The notes under the pieces were generated by a model. It worked only from the letters and a program-made list of their open reading frames with translations. It was not told where the DNA came from and searched no databases. From Hyphobacterium sp. CCMP332 (GTDB lineage Bacteria > Pseudomonadota > Alphaproteobacteria > Caulobacterales > Maricaulaceae), in the NCBI RefSeq assembly GCF_014323565.1, contig NZ_CP058669.1, forward strand, positions 2,259,501-2,323,500: 64,000 nucleotides of DNA, read 5' to 3'. The position numbers and the translations under genes are program-made. Shown in pieces: positions 35,181 through 43,932 of the stretch (position 1 is the stretch's first letter; every line of letters begins with the position of its first letter).

Positions 35181-35873
35181 TCAGAGAAGCCCGGTCTTTT
35201 TCCAGACCGGGCGCTCGCCCAGCGTCTCTACAAATTCCCGGTGCGCCGCACACTCGGTTTCGGACAATCTGGCCGAAAGCGGTTTCAGGCGCGCCGGCCG
35301 GGCCGGAAAGATTACCAATCCGCCAGAATCTCCGCCGTCGCCGGACAGGTCCAGCGCGCGTTCGCGGCCCCCGTTAAGTTCCAGATACACATCGGCGAGC
35401 AGCAGGGCATCAATAATTGCGCCGTGCTTGTCACGGGTTTCGAGTGACACGCCAAACCGCTTGCAAAGCGCGTCCAGAGACGCATGTGCGCCCGGAAATT
35501 TCTTTCGGGCCATGACAACCGTGTCCACCCAACGCTCGTTCGCGATCACGGGTTTGCCGATCTTCTCCAGCTCCATATTTATAAAGCCGCGGTCGAAAGG
35601 CGCATTATGTGCCACGACATTGGCATCGCCCACAAATTCCAGAAATCCTTCGGCAATTTCGGCAAAGAGTGGCTTGTCGGCCAGAAATTCTGCGGTCAGG
35701 CCTGTGATTTCAGTCACTTTTTCCGGGACGCTACGCTGCGGATTGACATAGGAATGCCAGGTTCGACCGGTCGGAATGAAATCCTCCACCTCGACACAGC
35801 CCAGTTCGGTAATCCGGTCTCCGGTGCGTGGATCCAGTCCGGTCGTCTCGGTATCAAAAACAATCTCTCGCAT
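35181..35873 (-). CDS. dnaQ: DNA polymerase III epsilon subunit (3'-5' proofreading exonuclease)
   Basis: 230 residues. The DEDDh exonuclease motifs are FDTETTGLD (Exo I), VAHNAPFDRGFI (Exo II) and the HGAIIDALLLADVY segment (Exo III) with catalytic His. Proofreads for Pol III. Last gene of the leftward run ppsR-maf-aroE-coaE-dnaQ starting beside the origin. Confidence 0.96.
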   Translation of the reverse strand: MREIVFDTETTGLDPRTGDRITELGCVEVEDFIPTGRTWHSYVNPQRSVPEKVTEITGLTAEFLADKPLFAEIAEGFLEFVGDANVVAHNAPFDRGFINMELEKIGKPVIANERWVDTVVMARKKFPGAHASLDALCKRFGVSLETRDKHGAIIDALLLADVYLELNGGRERALDLSGDGGDSGGLVIFPARPARLKPLSARLSETECAAHREFVETLGERPVWKKTGLL

Positions 35874-35876
35874 GGG

Positions 35877-36491
35877 CTAATGACTGGCCTGATTTGTACG
35901 GCGCTTCAATTTCGAGATCAGCTCATCCACAGCTTTCCGGGCGGCGCCTATCCCCTCTGACGTATCAATGATGAAATCGGCGCGCGCCCGTTTTTCTGAA
36001 TCGGGAGTCTGGCGGGAAAGAATCTGATTGAATTTGGCCAATGTCATGCCCTCTCGAGCCAGAACGCGGTCGCGTTGAACCTCGGCCGGCACGCTGACAA
36101 CCAGAACGCCATCAACACCTGTCTCGCTGCCCGTTTCAAACAACAACGGAATGTCGAACACGACGAGTGGCTCACCTTTGATCGCAGCCTGTCTCACAAA
36201 TTCATGGCGGGCTTCCGCAACAAGCGGATGGACGATGGCGTTCAGCCGATCAAACCCGGTGGGATCCGAAGCCAGGGCTTCAGACAATTTTGTGCGCGAG
36301 ACTGCATCATTTTCAACGCATCCCGGAAAAGCGGCCTTGATGAGGGGAACGGCCTTTCCACCCGGTCCATAAAGTTGATGAACCACCGCGTCGGAATCAA
36401 ACACGGGAATTCCGGCATCACGAAACATGGATGCTGTTGTTGATTTCCCCATCCCGATCGAGCCCGTCAGGCCAAGTTTATAGATGGTCAT
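35877..36491 (-). CDS. coaE: Dephospho-CoA kinase
   Basis: Last step of coenzyme A synthesis. 204 residues from ATG 36491. P-loop GLTGSIGMGKST at residues 6-17, then FDSDAVVHQLYGPGG and FDIPLLFETG. The start overlaps the aroE end by 14 bases; the longer frame from 36563 lies wholly in aroE and is not conserved. Confidence 0.95.
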   Translation of the reverse strand: MTIYKLGLTGSIGMGKSTTASMFRDAGIPVFDSDAVVHQLYGPGGKAVPLIKAAFPGCVENDAVSRTKLSEALASDPTGFDRLNAIVHPLVAEARHEFVRQAAIKGEPLVVFDIPLLFETGSETGVDGVLVVSVPAEVQRDRVLAREGMTLAKFNQILSRQTPDSEKRARADFIIDTSEGIGAARKAVDELISKLKRRTNQASH

Positions 36492-37317
36492 GGGCCAAGG
36501 CCTTTCTGAGAAGCCTGTCAGCATCCATCGATTCCGGCACAGGCGCCTCATAAAGCGCCTCAAACGATGGCCGGGCCTGCCCGATCAACATGGACAATCC
36601 GTCAATCGCAATCAGACTGGCCGCTCTCGCTGTTTCCATGAACGGGCGGCGGATTGGCGTGTAAACCGTATCAAACACGACCATTCCGGCTGGACATCTT
36701 GTAAAATCAATCTCCGGGCTCGAAAGGCCATCCATGCCAAGGCTCGTGGCATTTATCACGATATCCGCGGCCTCGGCAGCGTCCTGGCGCTCGGCCCAAT
36801 TGACGCTGATAGCGTCAAAAACGGCTGCCAGATCATCCGCCCGGGACCAGGTCCGATTGGAAATAGCCAATTTGGATGCTGCGCCCTGCCGGGCGGCGGC
36901 ACAGGCGGCACGCGCCACGCCGCCCGCGCCCAGCACCAGAACAGATTTGCCTTTGAAGCTTTGTCCTGCTCGCGACAGCGCATGGAGAATACCGTCAATA
37001 TCGGTGTTTCGGGCCTCGATTTTTCCGTTGCTGAATATCAGGAGATTCGCCGCTCCTGTTACCGCCACGCCCGCAGAGCGAATATCCGCATTTTTGGCGG
37101 CGAGCGTCTTGAACGGCAAGGTGACATTGAGACCCGCAAGCCCGGACTGGCTCAAGGCCCGCAAACCGGATCCGGAAAAATCAGCGCGCGCCGGAAACGG
37201 CACATAGGCGGCATCCAGTCCCGCAGCCGCAATCCAGCTATTCATCAGAAGCGGCGAAAGAGAGTGTGATACCGGCGCACCGATCACACCGGCAATCCGC
37301 GTCCGTCCGTTTATCAT
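36478..37317 (-). CDS. aroE: Shikimate dehydrogenase
   Basis: Reduces 3-dehydroshikimate in aromatic amino-acid synthesis. 279 residues. AGVIGAPVSHSLSPLLMNSW at the N-terminus, GLNVTLPFK with its catalytic Lys at about 78-86, VLGAGGVARAA nucleotide-binding loop at about 130, and INATSLGMDG. Overlaps maf by four bases at its start and coaE at its end. Confidence 0.96.
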   Translation of the reverse strand: MINGRTRIAGVIGAPVSHSLSPLLMNSWIAAAGLDAAYVPFPARADFSGSGLRALSQSGLAGLNVTLPFKTLAAKNADIRSAGVAVTGAANLLIFSNGKIEARNTDIDGILHALSRAGQSFKGKSVLVLGAGGVARAACAAARQGAASKLAISNRTWSRADDLAAVFDAISVNWAERQDAAEAADIVINATSLGMDGLSSPEIDFTRCPAGMVVFDTVYTPIRRPFMETARAASLIAIDGLSMLIGQARPSFEALYEAPVPESMDADRLLRKALAHDHL

Positions 37318-37901
37318 GCCGGAATGACGCCTTCGCGGCGCAGCAAATTCAAAACCGGTAAGAGCGGCAGACCGAGAATGGCGTAATAATCTCCCTCAAT
37401 CCTCTCGAAAATCTGTGCCCCGAGGCCTTCAAACGCATAGGCGCCGACACTGGCGGTGAGTTCATCCCCCGCTTTGTCCATATATTGATCGAGAAAGGCG
37501 TCGGAAAAATCGCGTACCGTCAGAGAGCTGTCCTGTGCATGCGTCCAGATGGTTTGACCATTGCGCACAGCGGCCAGCCCCGAATGGAGAATGTGCGTTT
37601 TTCCACGCAAGAGCGTGAGGCGGTCTCGCGCTTCAATTCGGGACGCGGCTTTGTCGTAGAGGGAGCCTTCCAGGCTCAATATCTGGTCGGCTCCAAGCAC
37701 CAGAACATCTTCCGGCACCGACACGGCCCGCGCCTTGGCTTCAGCCAGCTGGACGGCAAGTTGAGACGGGCTCTGATACCGGGATGCGGCCTTGATGGCA
37801 TCCTCGTCCACGCCCGATGTTTTTACTTGAAACCCGACGCCCGCGCCTTCGAGAATCTGCCGGCGGATGACACTCCCGGAGGCCAGAACCAGAGCGGTCA
37901 T
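37314..37901 (-). CDS. maf: Maf family nucleotide pyrophosphatase
   Basis: 195 residues. LASGSVIRRQILEGAG at the start, VLGADQILSLEGSLYDK and GAYAFEGLGAQIFERIEGDYYAILGLPLLPVL near the end are the family signature. Maf proteins hydrolyse non-canonical nucleoside triphosphates. Four-base overlaps with ppsR and aroE show coupled translation. Confidence 0.93.
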   Translation of the reverse strand: MTALVLASGSVIRRQILEGAGVGFQVKTSGVDEDAIKAASRYQSPSQLAVQLAEAKARAVSVPEDVLVLGADQILSLEGSLYDKAASRIEARDRLTLLRGKTHILHSGLAAVRNGQTIWTHAQDSSLTVRDFSDAFLDQYMDKAGDELTASVGAYAFEGLGAQIFERIEGDYYAILGLPLLPVLNLLRREGVIPA

Positions 37902-38734
37902 TTCAGTTTCGCCTTGCGCTCATTGATGAGATTCAGAATTTTTGCCGCCGTTTCCTCAACGGATCTGCGTGTCACATCAATCGTCGGCCATCCATGGCGC
38001 GCATACAACCGTTTCGCCGTAATGATCTCGTCTTTTACTGTTGTATCATCAACATATTCAGTATCACGGTCTTCATTGAGCGAGAGAAGGCGGTTCCGGC
38101 GGATCTGGACGATCCGTTCCGGCGAAGCTGTCAGTCCAACCACGAGCGGGCGTTTCAGCCTTTCAATTCCAACGGGTTCCATGGCCCCGCGAACCAGCGG
38201 AATATTGGCCGCTTTGACACCGCGATGAGCCAGGTAGATACAGGTCGGTGTTTTTGACGTCCGGCTAACCCCTAAAAGCACAACATCGGCACCTTCCAGA
38301 TCTCCACCCTGACCATCATCATGCATGATCGCATAATTGAGCGCTTCAATTCGCTCATAATATTGCGCGTCAAGATCATGCTGGGCGCCTGCGCGGCTGG
38401 AAGGCGGCATCGCCAGATAACCGGACAATGTCGCAATAATGGGATCGAGAATGGCGATCGCCGGGACCCCGACTTTTTGACAATGGTCTTCCAGACGCCG
38501 CCGCATATCCGAGGAAACGATGGTATACATCACCACGCCGGGCGCGCGCTCGATTTCCTGAAGCACACGATCAAGCTGCCGCGGCGAACGGACCAGCGCA
38601 TAAAGATGTTCGATCATTTCAACATCTTCGAACTGCGCGACAGATGCCCGCATCACTTCGCCCAGCGTTTCGCCGGTTGAATCCGAGACAAGATGAACAT
38701 GAAAGCTTCGAAGGGTCGAATTGGACTTGGGCAT
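37898..38734 (-). CDS. ppsR: Pyruvate, phosphate dikinase regulatory protein (DUF299 kinase/phosphorylase)
   Basis: 278 residues. FHVHLVSDSTGETLGEVMRASVAQF at the N-terminus and the P-loop GVSRTSKTPTC at about residue 155-165 define DUF299/PDRP. It switches PPDK or PEP synthase on and off by ADP-dependent phosphorylation. It is the first gene leftward of the putative origin, the same place a DUF299 gene has in Caulobacter. Confidence 0.94.
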   Translation of the reverse strand: MPKSNSTLRSFHVHLVSDSTGETLGEVMRASVAQFEDVEMIEHLYALVRSPRQLDRVLQEIERAPGVVMYTIVSSDMRRRLEDHCQKVGVPAIAILDPIIATLSGYLAMPPSSRAGAQHDLDAQYYERIEALNYAIMHDDGQGGDLEGADVVLLGVSRTSKTPTCIYLAHRGVKAANIPLVRGAMEPVGIERLKRPLVVGLTASPERIVQIRRNRLLSLNEDRDTEYVDDTTVKDEIITAKRLYARHGWPTIDVTRRSVEETAAKILNLINERKAKLK

Positions 38735-39187
38735 GGAAGCTATCGGTCCGGATAGAGGTTAATGGTGTGTTAACAAGTCAGGGACTCGTTAACAGGGGTC
38801 TGAGTGAATTTGTCTCATCTCCGATCATCGGGGAAATCCGCCCCTGATGTCCATCGCGAATTCACAGGCGCGTCATCTGTTGAAAATCGGAGCGACAGAT
38901 TCACCTATTCAGGTTCCAGCGATAGTTTTCAACCGTTTGTTCACAAATTTCTTATTCTATCATTTTGAATTAAATTGGATTTTTCAGTTATCCGGTTTTA
39001 CGAACAGAATCCGGTTCCAATTTTAACAAACAGGCCCGAAAGCTGCGAATAATGGGGATAAATGACTTACTCACATAGTTAACGTCCCAACGACTCTCTC
39101 AATCAATTAAATAGGATTCTGAAAGAAGAGGGGAGAAGTGATTAACGCGGATTGCTTTCAACGATATTGCCCCCTAACCCTCCCGTT
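38735..39187. other. oriC: Putative chromosomal replication origin (oriC) between ppsR and hemE
   Basis: A 453-bp gene-free stretch, strongly AT-rich at 38935-39010. It holds a CtrA-type site TTAA-N7-TTAA (38759-38773), three GTTAAC sites (38769, 38788, 39078), a one-mismatch DnaA box TGGGGATAA (39053-39061), a weaker box TTGTTCACA (38937-38945) and five GANTC methylation motifs (38783, 38898, 39007, 39092, 39115). Genes point away on both sides, and ppsR and hemE are the genes that flank the Caulobacter origin. Origin function is inferred. Confidence 0.75.
38759..38773. promoter_or_regulatory. CtrA-like binding site in the origin region
   Basis: Perfect TTAA-N7-TTAA. In Caulobacter, CtrA bound at such sites in the origin blocks initiation. 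Whether this organism encodes CtrA cannot be seen here. Confidence 0.5.
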
Positions 39188-40210
39188 ATGACGAAAAGCA
39201 TTCTGAAAGTTCTCGCAGGTGAAGCTCTGGACAGACCGCCAGTATGGCTGATGCGTCAGGCCGGGCGCTACCTTCCGGAATACCGCCAGGTTCGGTCCAC
39301 CGCCAAAAACTTTATCGATTTCTGTCTGACACCTGATAAGGCAACAGAAGTCACCCTCCAGCCGATCCGCCGATTTGGATTCGATGGCTCTATCCTGTTT
39401 GCTGATATTTTATTGATTCCAATGACTTTGGGAAGAAATGTCTGGTTTGTTGCCGGCGAAGGACCCAAACTCGATCCGTTGGCAGCAGACGACATTGCGT
39501 CGCTCGAAATCGGAGATGTCGAGGGCATACTCGGACCGGTCGGTCAGACTGTTGCCAATCTGTCAGTCGCACTTCCGGATAAAACAACCCTGATCGGTTT
39601 TGCCGGATCGCCCTGGACCGTCGCAACCTACATGATTGAGGGCGGTGGATCCAAGGATCGCTGGAATTCACGGCGACTGTATTGGGAACACCCGGCGGCC
39701 ATGGAAAGGCTGCTCGATCTGATTGCAGATGCCACAATCCGGTATCTGGTGATGCAGGCCAATGCAGGCGCTGAAGTTCTCAAATTGTTTGACAGCTGGG
39801 CCGAAGGCCTGCCGCCGCCCATGTTTGAAGATGTTGTCATACGTCCGACCCGTCGCATCGTCGAAGGATTGCGGGCTGCCGGCGTTACCTGCCCGATTAT
39901 CGGCTTTCCGAAGGGGGCGGGGCCGAATTATGTAGCCTATGCCGAACAAACGGGTGTGACTGCCCTGGCCCTTGATCATGGTTTGAATACGCAATGGGCG
40001 CTTGATAATCTGCCAAAGAACATGCCGTTGCAGGGTCAGCTTGATCCCGCTGTTCTGCGCGCCGGCGGCGATGCACTTGACCGGGAAATCGAGCGCATCA
40101 TTTCCGCCTTCCGGGGCCGGCCCCATATTTTCAATCTGGGCCATGGCATTACACCGGATGTTCCGATTGATCATGTCGAGCAACTCGTCCGGAAAGTCAG
40201 AGGCGAATAG
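39188..40210 (+). CDS. hemE: Uroporphyrinogen decarboxylase
   Basis: Converts uroporphyrinogen III to coproporphyrinogen III. 340 residues from ATG 39188, which gives the usual N-terminus; an in-frame TTG at 39152 lies in the origin region and is not favoured. RPPVWLMRQAGRYLPEYR at about 16-33, GFAGSPWTVATYMIEGGGSKD and the FNLGHGITPDVP C-terminal motif are all present. Starts the hemE-hemH-hemJ haem cluster. Confidence 0.97.
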   Translation: MTKSILKVLAGEALDRPPVWLMRQAGRYLPEYRQVRSTAKNFIDFCLTPDKATEVTLQPIRRFGFDGSILFADILLIPMTLGRNVWFVAGEGPKLDPLAADDIASLEIGDVEGILGPVGQTVANLSVALPDKTTLIGFAGSPWTVATYMIEGGGSKDRWNSRRLYWEHPAAMERLLDLIADATIRYLVMQANAGAEVLKLFDSWAEGLPPPMFEDVVIRPTRRIVEGLRAAGVTCPIIGFPKGAGPNYVAYAEQTGVTALALDHGLNTQWALDNLPKNMPLQGQLDPAVLRAGGDALDREIERIISAFRGRPHIFNLGHGITPDVPIDHVEQLVRKVRGE

Positions 40211-40212
40211 AC

Positions 40213-41250
40213 ATGGTGCGAAAAATTGCGGTCGTATTGTTCAATCTCGGTGGGCCTGACGGCCCCGATGACGTTCAGCCATTCTTGCGAAATCTCTTCC
40301 GCGATCCGGCGATCATCGGTGCGCCCAAACCGGTTCGCGAAGCGCTGGCCTGGTTTATCTCGAAAACCCGTGCCCCGTCTGCCCGCAAGAATTATGAATT
40401 GATGGGAGGTGGGTCACCCCTCCTGCCGGAGACGGAAAAACAGGCGGATGCGCTTATTGCAGAACTCAAAAAATCCCGTCCGGATAATGAATTCAAAACC
40501 TTCATTGCCATGCGCTACTGGCACCCCTTTGTGGCAGAAGCCGCGGAGTCGGTAAAAGCTTGGGGCGCGGATGAAATTGTCCTGTTGCCGCTTTATCCGC
40601 AATTTTCAACGTCGACGACTGGCTCGTCGCTGACAGGCTGGGAAGAGGCCGGCGGTCCGGCGGCGCGCACGATTTGTTGCTACCCGACGGATACACCCTT
40701 CATCACCGCTCATGCCGATCTCATCCGGGAGACCTGGATAGCGGCCGGATCGCCTGAATCAGTCCGTTTGTTGTTTTCCGCCCATGGCTTGCCGGAGCGT
40801 ATTGTCCAGCAAGGCGATCCCTATCAATGGCAGATTGAACAGACGTCTGCCGCTGTTGCCGGATTATTGCCGGAGATTGCCGATTGGCAGATCTGCTATC
40901 AATCCCGGGTGGGTCCCTTGAAATGGATCGGACCATCAACGGAAGAGGCCATTGATCAGGCCGCGACAGATGGAAAAGGCATCCTTCTGACGCCGATTGC
41001 TTTCGTGTCGGAGCATATCGAGACACTCGTCGAACTTGACGATGAATATGGTGATCTGGCTGCGGAAAAGGGCATTGAAACCTATTTGCGCGTGCCGGCC
41101 CTTGGCATCCACAAGGGTTATGTTGAAACGCTTTCCCGGCTGACACTGGAGGCACTGGATGGACCGGTAGGCCTCAAACCACCCTGCGGGAAACGGATTT
41201 GTCCGGCAGATTTCAGAAAATGTCCAAACCGGATGGAAGCGGATGTCTGA
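40213..41250 (+). CDS. hemH: Ferrochelatase with C-terminal cysteine cluster
   Basis: Inserts Fe(II) into protoporphyrin IX. 345 residues. VVLFNLGGPDGPDDV at the start, LLFSAHGLPERIVQQGDPY with the metal-site His, and PIAFVSEHIETLVELD are typical. The C-terminus has three cysteines (C-x4-C-x6-C, about residues 326-338), and ICYQSRVG supplies a fourth candidate. Ferrochelatases of Caulobacter and some other bacteria bind a [2Fe-2S] cluster by such cysteines, so a cluster is likely here. Two bases separate it from hemE. Confidence 0.94.
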   Translation: MVRKIAVVLFNLGGPDGPDDVQPFLRNLFRDPAIIGAPKPVREALAWFISKTRAPSARKNYELMGGGSPLLPETEKQADALIAELKKSRPDNEFKTFIAMRYWHPFVAEAAESVKAWGADEIVLLPLYPQFSTSTTGSSLTGWEEAGGPAARTICCYPTDTPFITAHADLIRETWIAAGSPESVRLLFSAHGLPERIVQQGDPYQWQIEQTSAAVAGLLPEIADWQICYQSRVGPLKWIGPSTEEAIDQAATDGKGILLTPIAFVSEHIETLVELDDEYGDLAAEKGIETYLRVPALGIHKGYVETLSRLTLEALDGPVGLKPPCGKRICPADFRKCPNRMEADV

Positions 41251-41707
41251 TTTCGTACTCGGTGGTTATGACTGGTTTCGAGGCCTTCACATTCTGGCGG
41301 TTATCGCCTGGATGGCCGGCCTGCTCTATTTGCCGCGCCTGTTCATCTACCACTGCAATGCGATTCCCGGTGGCGAACTGGATGAAACGCTCAAACTGCA
41401 GGAACACCGTCTGCTGAAATTCATCATGAATCCGGCGATGATTGCAACGTGGATTTTCGGACTACTGCTGATCTGGTCGAATGCCGAGCGATCCGGCGGC
41501 TGGTCCATTTTTCATGAATGGGACTGGCTGGTGAAGTTTTCAGCGGTCATTCTGATCACCGGACTGCATCACGTATTTGCGATTCGAAAAAAGCGGTTTG
41601 AGGCCGGGACGAATGACTGGCCACAGCGCAAATACCGGATTTACAATGAAATTCCAGCCGTCCTGGCCATCGTTATTGTACTGATCGCGACCGTGGCATT
41701 GCGATAG
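41243..41707 (+). CDS. hemJ: Protoporphyrinogen IX oxidase HemJ
   Basis: 154 residues with four membrane helices. The N-terminal WFRGLHILAVIAWMAGLLYLPRLFIYH holds the conserved haem-coordinating His region, and HHVFAIRKKRFEAG the basic loop. HemJ replaces HemG and HemY in many alphaproteobacteria. The start overlaps hemH by eight bases. Together hemE, hemH and hemJ give three late steps of the pathway. Confidence 0.92.
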   Translation: MSDFVLGGYDWFRGLHILAVIAWMAGLLYLPRLFIYHCNAIPGGELDETLKLQEHRLLKFIMNPAMIATWIFGLLLIWSNAERSGGWSIFHEWDWLVKFSAVILITGLHHVFAIRKKRFEAGTNDWPQRKYRIYNEIPAVLAIVIVLIATVALR

Positions 41708-41752
41708 GGCGATCTTGACGATCTGCCCCGGCTGTGTCACTCGTTTTGAAAG

Positions 41753-41768
41753 TTTCGCGTTCGCGAAA
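41753..41768 (+). promoter_or_regulatory. Inverted repeat in the rho leader (TTTCGCG-TT-CGCGAAA)
   Basis: Perfect 7-bp arms with a 2-bp centre, 145 bases before the rho start codon. Could be an operator, or a terminator-like hairpin after hemJ (no T-run). Confidence 0.35.
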
Positions 41769-41833
41769 TGTCTTTCCCGGTGTGCGCCTGGTCCCTGGCG
41801 AACCCGGAAACCCTGACACTCCCGTTTTGACCG

Positions 41834-41851
41834 TTCCATTTTCAGATGGAA
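41834..41851 (+). promoter_or_regulatory. Hairpin in the rho leader
   Basis: TTCCAT (41834-41839) and ATGGAA (41846-41851) with a 6-base loop. rho mRNAs are known to be autoregulated through their leaders; a role for this hairpin is inferred. Confidence 0.3.
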
Positions 41852-41913
41852 TCCGTCCGACAAACAGGCTTTGAAACCGAATTCCCGACCTCTGATGACA
41901 CAAGTGAGTCCCG

Positions 41914-43296
41914 ATGTCTGACTATAATGATGACAATGAAACTGACGACGACGATCTCGACAATGAGAACGAAAACGACTCAGACGATCTCGACAATGAG
42001 CCCAAACAATTGCCGGAATTGCTCAACGGCATGACGCGCATGACCCTTCAGGAACTGAAGGAGAAAAAGCCCACGGAATTGCTGGAAATCGCCGAGGCCC
42101 TCGATATCGAGAATGCGGCGACCATGCGCAAACAGGGCATCATGTTTGCCGTTCTCAAGGAAGTTGCCGAACGCGGCGTCGAGATTTCCGGCGGCGGGAC
42201 GCTGGAGATTCTTCAGGATGGCTTTGGTTTCCTGCGGTCTCCGGAAGCCAATTATCTTGCGGGACCGGATGATATCTACGTGTCGCCGAACCAGATCAAG
42301 AAGTTCGGTCTGCGCACGGGCGACACCGTTGAAGGCGAAATTCGTGCGCCGCGGCGCGGTGAGCGCTATTTTGCCCTGCTGAAGATCAGCCTGATCAATT
42401 TCGTCGATCCGGAAGCGGCCCGGCACAAGATTCATTTCGACAATCTGACGCCGCTCTACCCCGAAGAACGTTTTAATCTGGAGCTGCCCGATCCGACCAA
42501 AAAGGACCGGACCGGCCGTGTGATCGATATTGTGGCGCCGATCGGCAAGGGCCAGCGCGCGCTGATCGTTGCTCCACCGCGGACCGGCAAGACCATGATC
42601 TTGCAGAATATTGCCCATGCCATCGAGACCAATCACCCCAATTGCTATCTCATTGTCCTGTTGATTGACGAGCGTCCCGAAGAGGTGACGGACATGCAGC
42701 GCACGGTGAAGGGCGAGGTGATTGCCTCGACCTTTGACGAGCCGGCCACCCGCCACGTCCAGGTTGCCGACATGGTCATCGAGAAGGCCAAGCGGCTGGT
42801 CGAGCACGGCCGTGACGTCGTTATCCTGCTGGATTCCATCACGCGTCTTGGCCGCGCCTACAACACAGTTGTGCCCTCTTCGGGCAAGGTGTTGACCGGT
42901 GGTGTGGATGCCAATGCGCTGCAACGCCCGAAACGTTTCTTCGGCGCGGCCCGGAATATCGAGAATGGTGGATCGCTCTCCATTATTGCGACTGCTCTGA
43001 TCGATACCGGTTCGCGTATGGATGAAGTGATCTTCGAGGAGTTCAAGGGTACGGGTAACTCGGAAATCGTGCTGGATCGGAAAGTGGCCGACAAGCGCGT
43101 CTTCCCGGCCATCGATATTCTCAAATCCGGAACGCGGAAAGAAGAACTGCTCGTTGACAAGGTCGATTTGCAGAAAACCTATGTTCTGCGCCGCATCCTC
43201 AACCCGATGGGTGCGCAGGATGCGATTGATTTCCTTCTGTCCAAGCTCAAGGAAACAAAGCAGAATTCCGAATTCTTCGATTCCATGAACACTTAG
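41914..43296 (+). CDS. rho: Transcription termination factor Rho with acidic N-terminal extension
   Basis: Hexameric RNA helicase that ends transcription. 460 residues, versus 419 in E. coli. The extra N-terminus (about 1-38) is very acidic and contains DDLDNE twice, from an 18-bp sequence repeated at 41950 and 41983. Then the Rho N-terminal helix bundle ([21 protein letters not shown]), the cold-shock RNA-binding domain ([14 protein letters not shown]) and the ATPase with PPRTGKTM and Q-loop region. Start ATG 41914; Met39 is a possible internal start. Confidence 0.96.
   Translation: MSDYNDDNETDDDDLDNENENDSDDLDNEPKQLPELLNGMTRMTLQELKEKKPTELLEIAEALDIENAATMRKQGIMFAVLKEVAERGVEISGGGTLEILQDGFGFLRSPEANYLAGPDDIYVSPNQIKKFGLRTGDTVEGEIRAPRRGERYFALLKISLINFVDPEAARHKIHFDNLTPLYPEERFNLELPDPTKKDRTGRVIDIVAPIGKGQRALIVAPPRTGKTMILQNIAHAIETNHPNCYLIVLLIDERPEEVTDMQRTVKGEVIASTFDEPATRHVQVADMVIEKAKRLVEHGRDVVILLDSITRLGRAYNTVVPSSGKVLTGGVDANALQRPKRFFGAARNIENGGSLSIIATALIDTGSRMDEVIFEEFKGTGNSEIVLDRKVADKRVFPAIDILKSGTRKEELLVDKVDLQKTYVLRRILNPMGAQDAIDFLLSKLKETKQNSEFFDSMNT
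41950..42000 (+). repeat. Tandem 18-bp repeat coding for DDLDNE in Rho
   Basis: Identical 18-bp copies at 41950-41967 and 41983-42000, period 33 bp, giving two copies of the acidic peptide in the Rho N-terminal extension. Confidence 0.9.
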
Positions 43297-43305
43297 GCCA
43301 TAGCC

Positions 43306-43932
43306 ATGCCCCAACCCGACATCACGCTCTATTACGCGCCTCTGACCCGGGCCATCCGGCCCCGTTGGGTGATGGAGGAAATGGGTATTCCCTACGCGCT
43401 GGAGCGCCCGGATTTCAAACATGGCAATGTCGGCGGGGAGGCCTTCAAGGCCGTAAACCCGCTTCAGAAAATTCCGGCCATGCGCGACGGCGACACGTTG
43501 ATGCTGGAATCGCTGGCGATGATGCAATATCTCGCCGGCAGATATGGACCGACGGATCTCGTCGTAACCCCGGACGAGCCGGATTATGCCCGCTATCTGG
43601 AATGGCTGCATTTTGGCGAGGCCAGCATGGTGATGGCAAACAGCCTGATGTTGGCCCACAATATGTTGTTGCCCGAAGACAAGCGAAACCCCGGCCTGGC
43701 GCGCTGGGCAAAAACGGAATTCGACAAACAGGCCCGGTTGATTACAAGCCGTGGCCTGGACGGCCGTCAGTGGCTCGCTGGCGATCGCCTGACGCTGGCG
43801 GATATGTCGATTGTCTACATTCTGCTTCTGGTCAAACTCGTCAAGCAATTCGACGACGTGCCGGAAGCGTTGAAAGCCTATTTCAAACGCGCCACTGCGC
43901 TTGACAGCTGGAAGCGAGCCACGGCCGACTAG
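43306..43932 (+). CDS. Glutathione S-transferase family protein
   Basis: 208 residues. Thioredoxin-like N-domain with VNPLQKIPAMRDGD and LMLESLAMMQYLAGRYG (glutathione gamma-glutamyl binding), then the all-helical C-domain with WLAGDRLTLADMSI. The substrate is not predictable. Ten bases after rho; its stop shares CTAG with the convergent GDPD gene. Confidence 0.9.
   Translation: MPQPDITLYYAPLTRAIRPRWVMEEMGIPYALERPDFKHGNVGGEAFKAVNPLQKIPAMRDGDTLMLESLAMMQYLAGRYGPTDLVVTPDEPDYARYLEWLHFGEASMVMANSLMLAHNMLLPEDKRNPGLARWAKTEFDKQARLITSRGLDGRQWLAGDRLTLADMSIVYILLLVKLVKQFDDVPEALKAYFKRATALDSWKRATAD

Noticed and set aside
38988-38996. DnaA box TTATCCGGT
   Set aside because: Three mismatches to TTATCCACA in the last three positions; too weak to list as a site.
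39152-39187. Extended hemE start at TTG 39152
   Set aside because: Adds 12 unconserved residues inside the origin region; ATG 39188 gives the standard N-terminus.
41980-43848. 622-codon open frame on the minus strand
   Set aside because: Fully antisense to rho and the GST gene, low-complexity His/Arg/Gln-rich translation with no domain; a by-product of GC-biased third positions.
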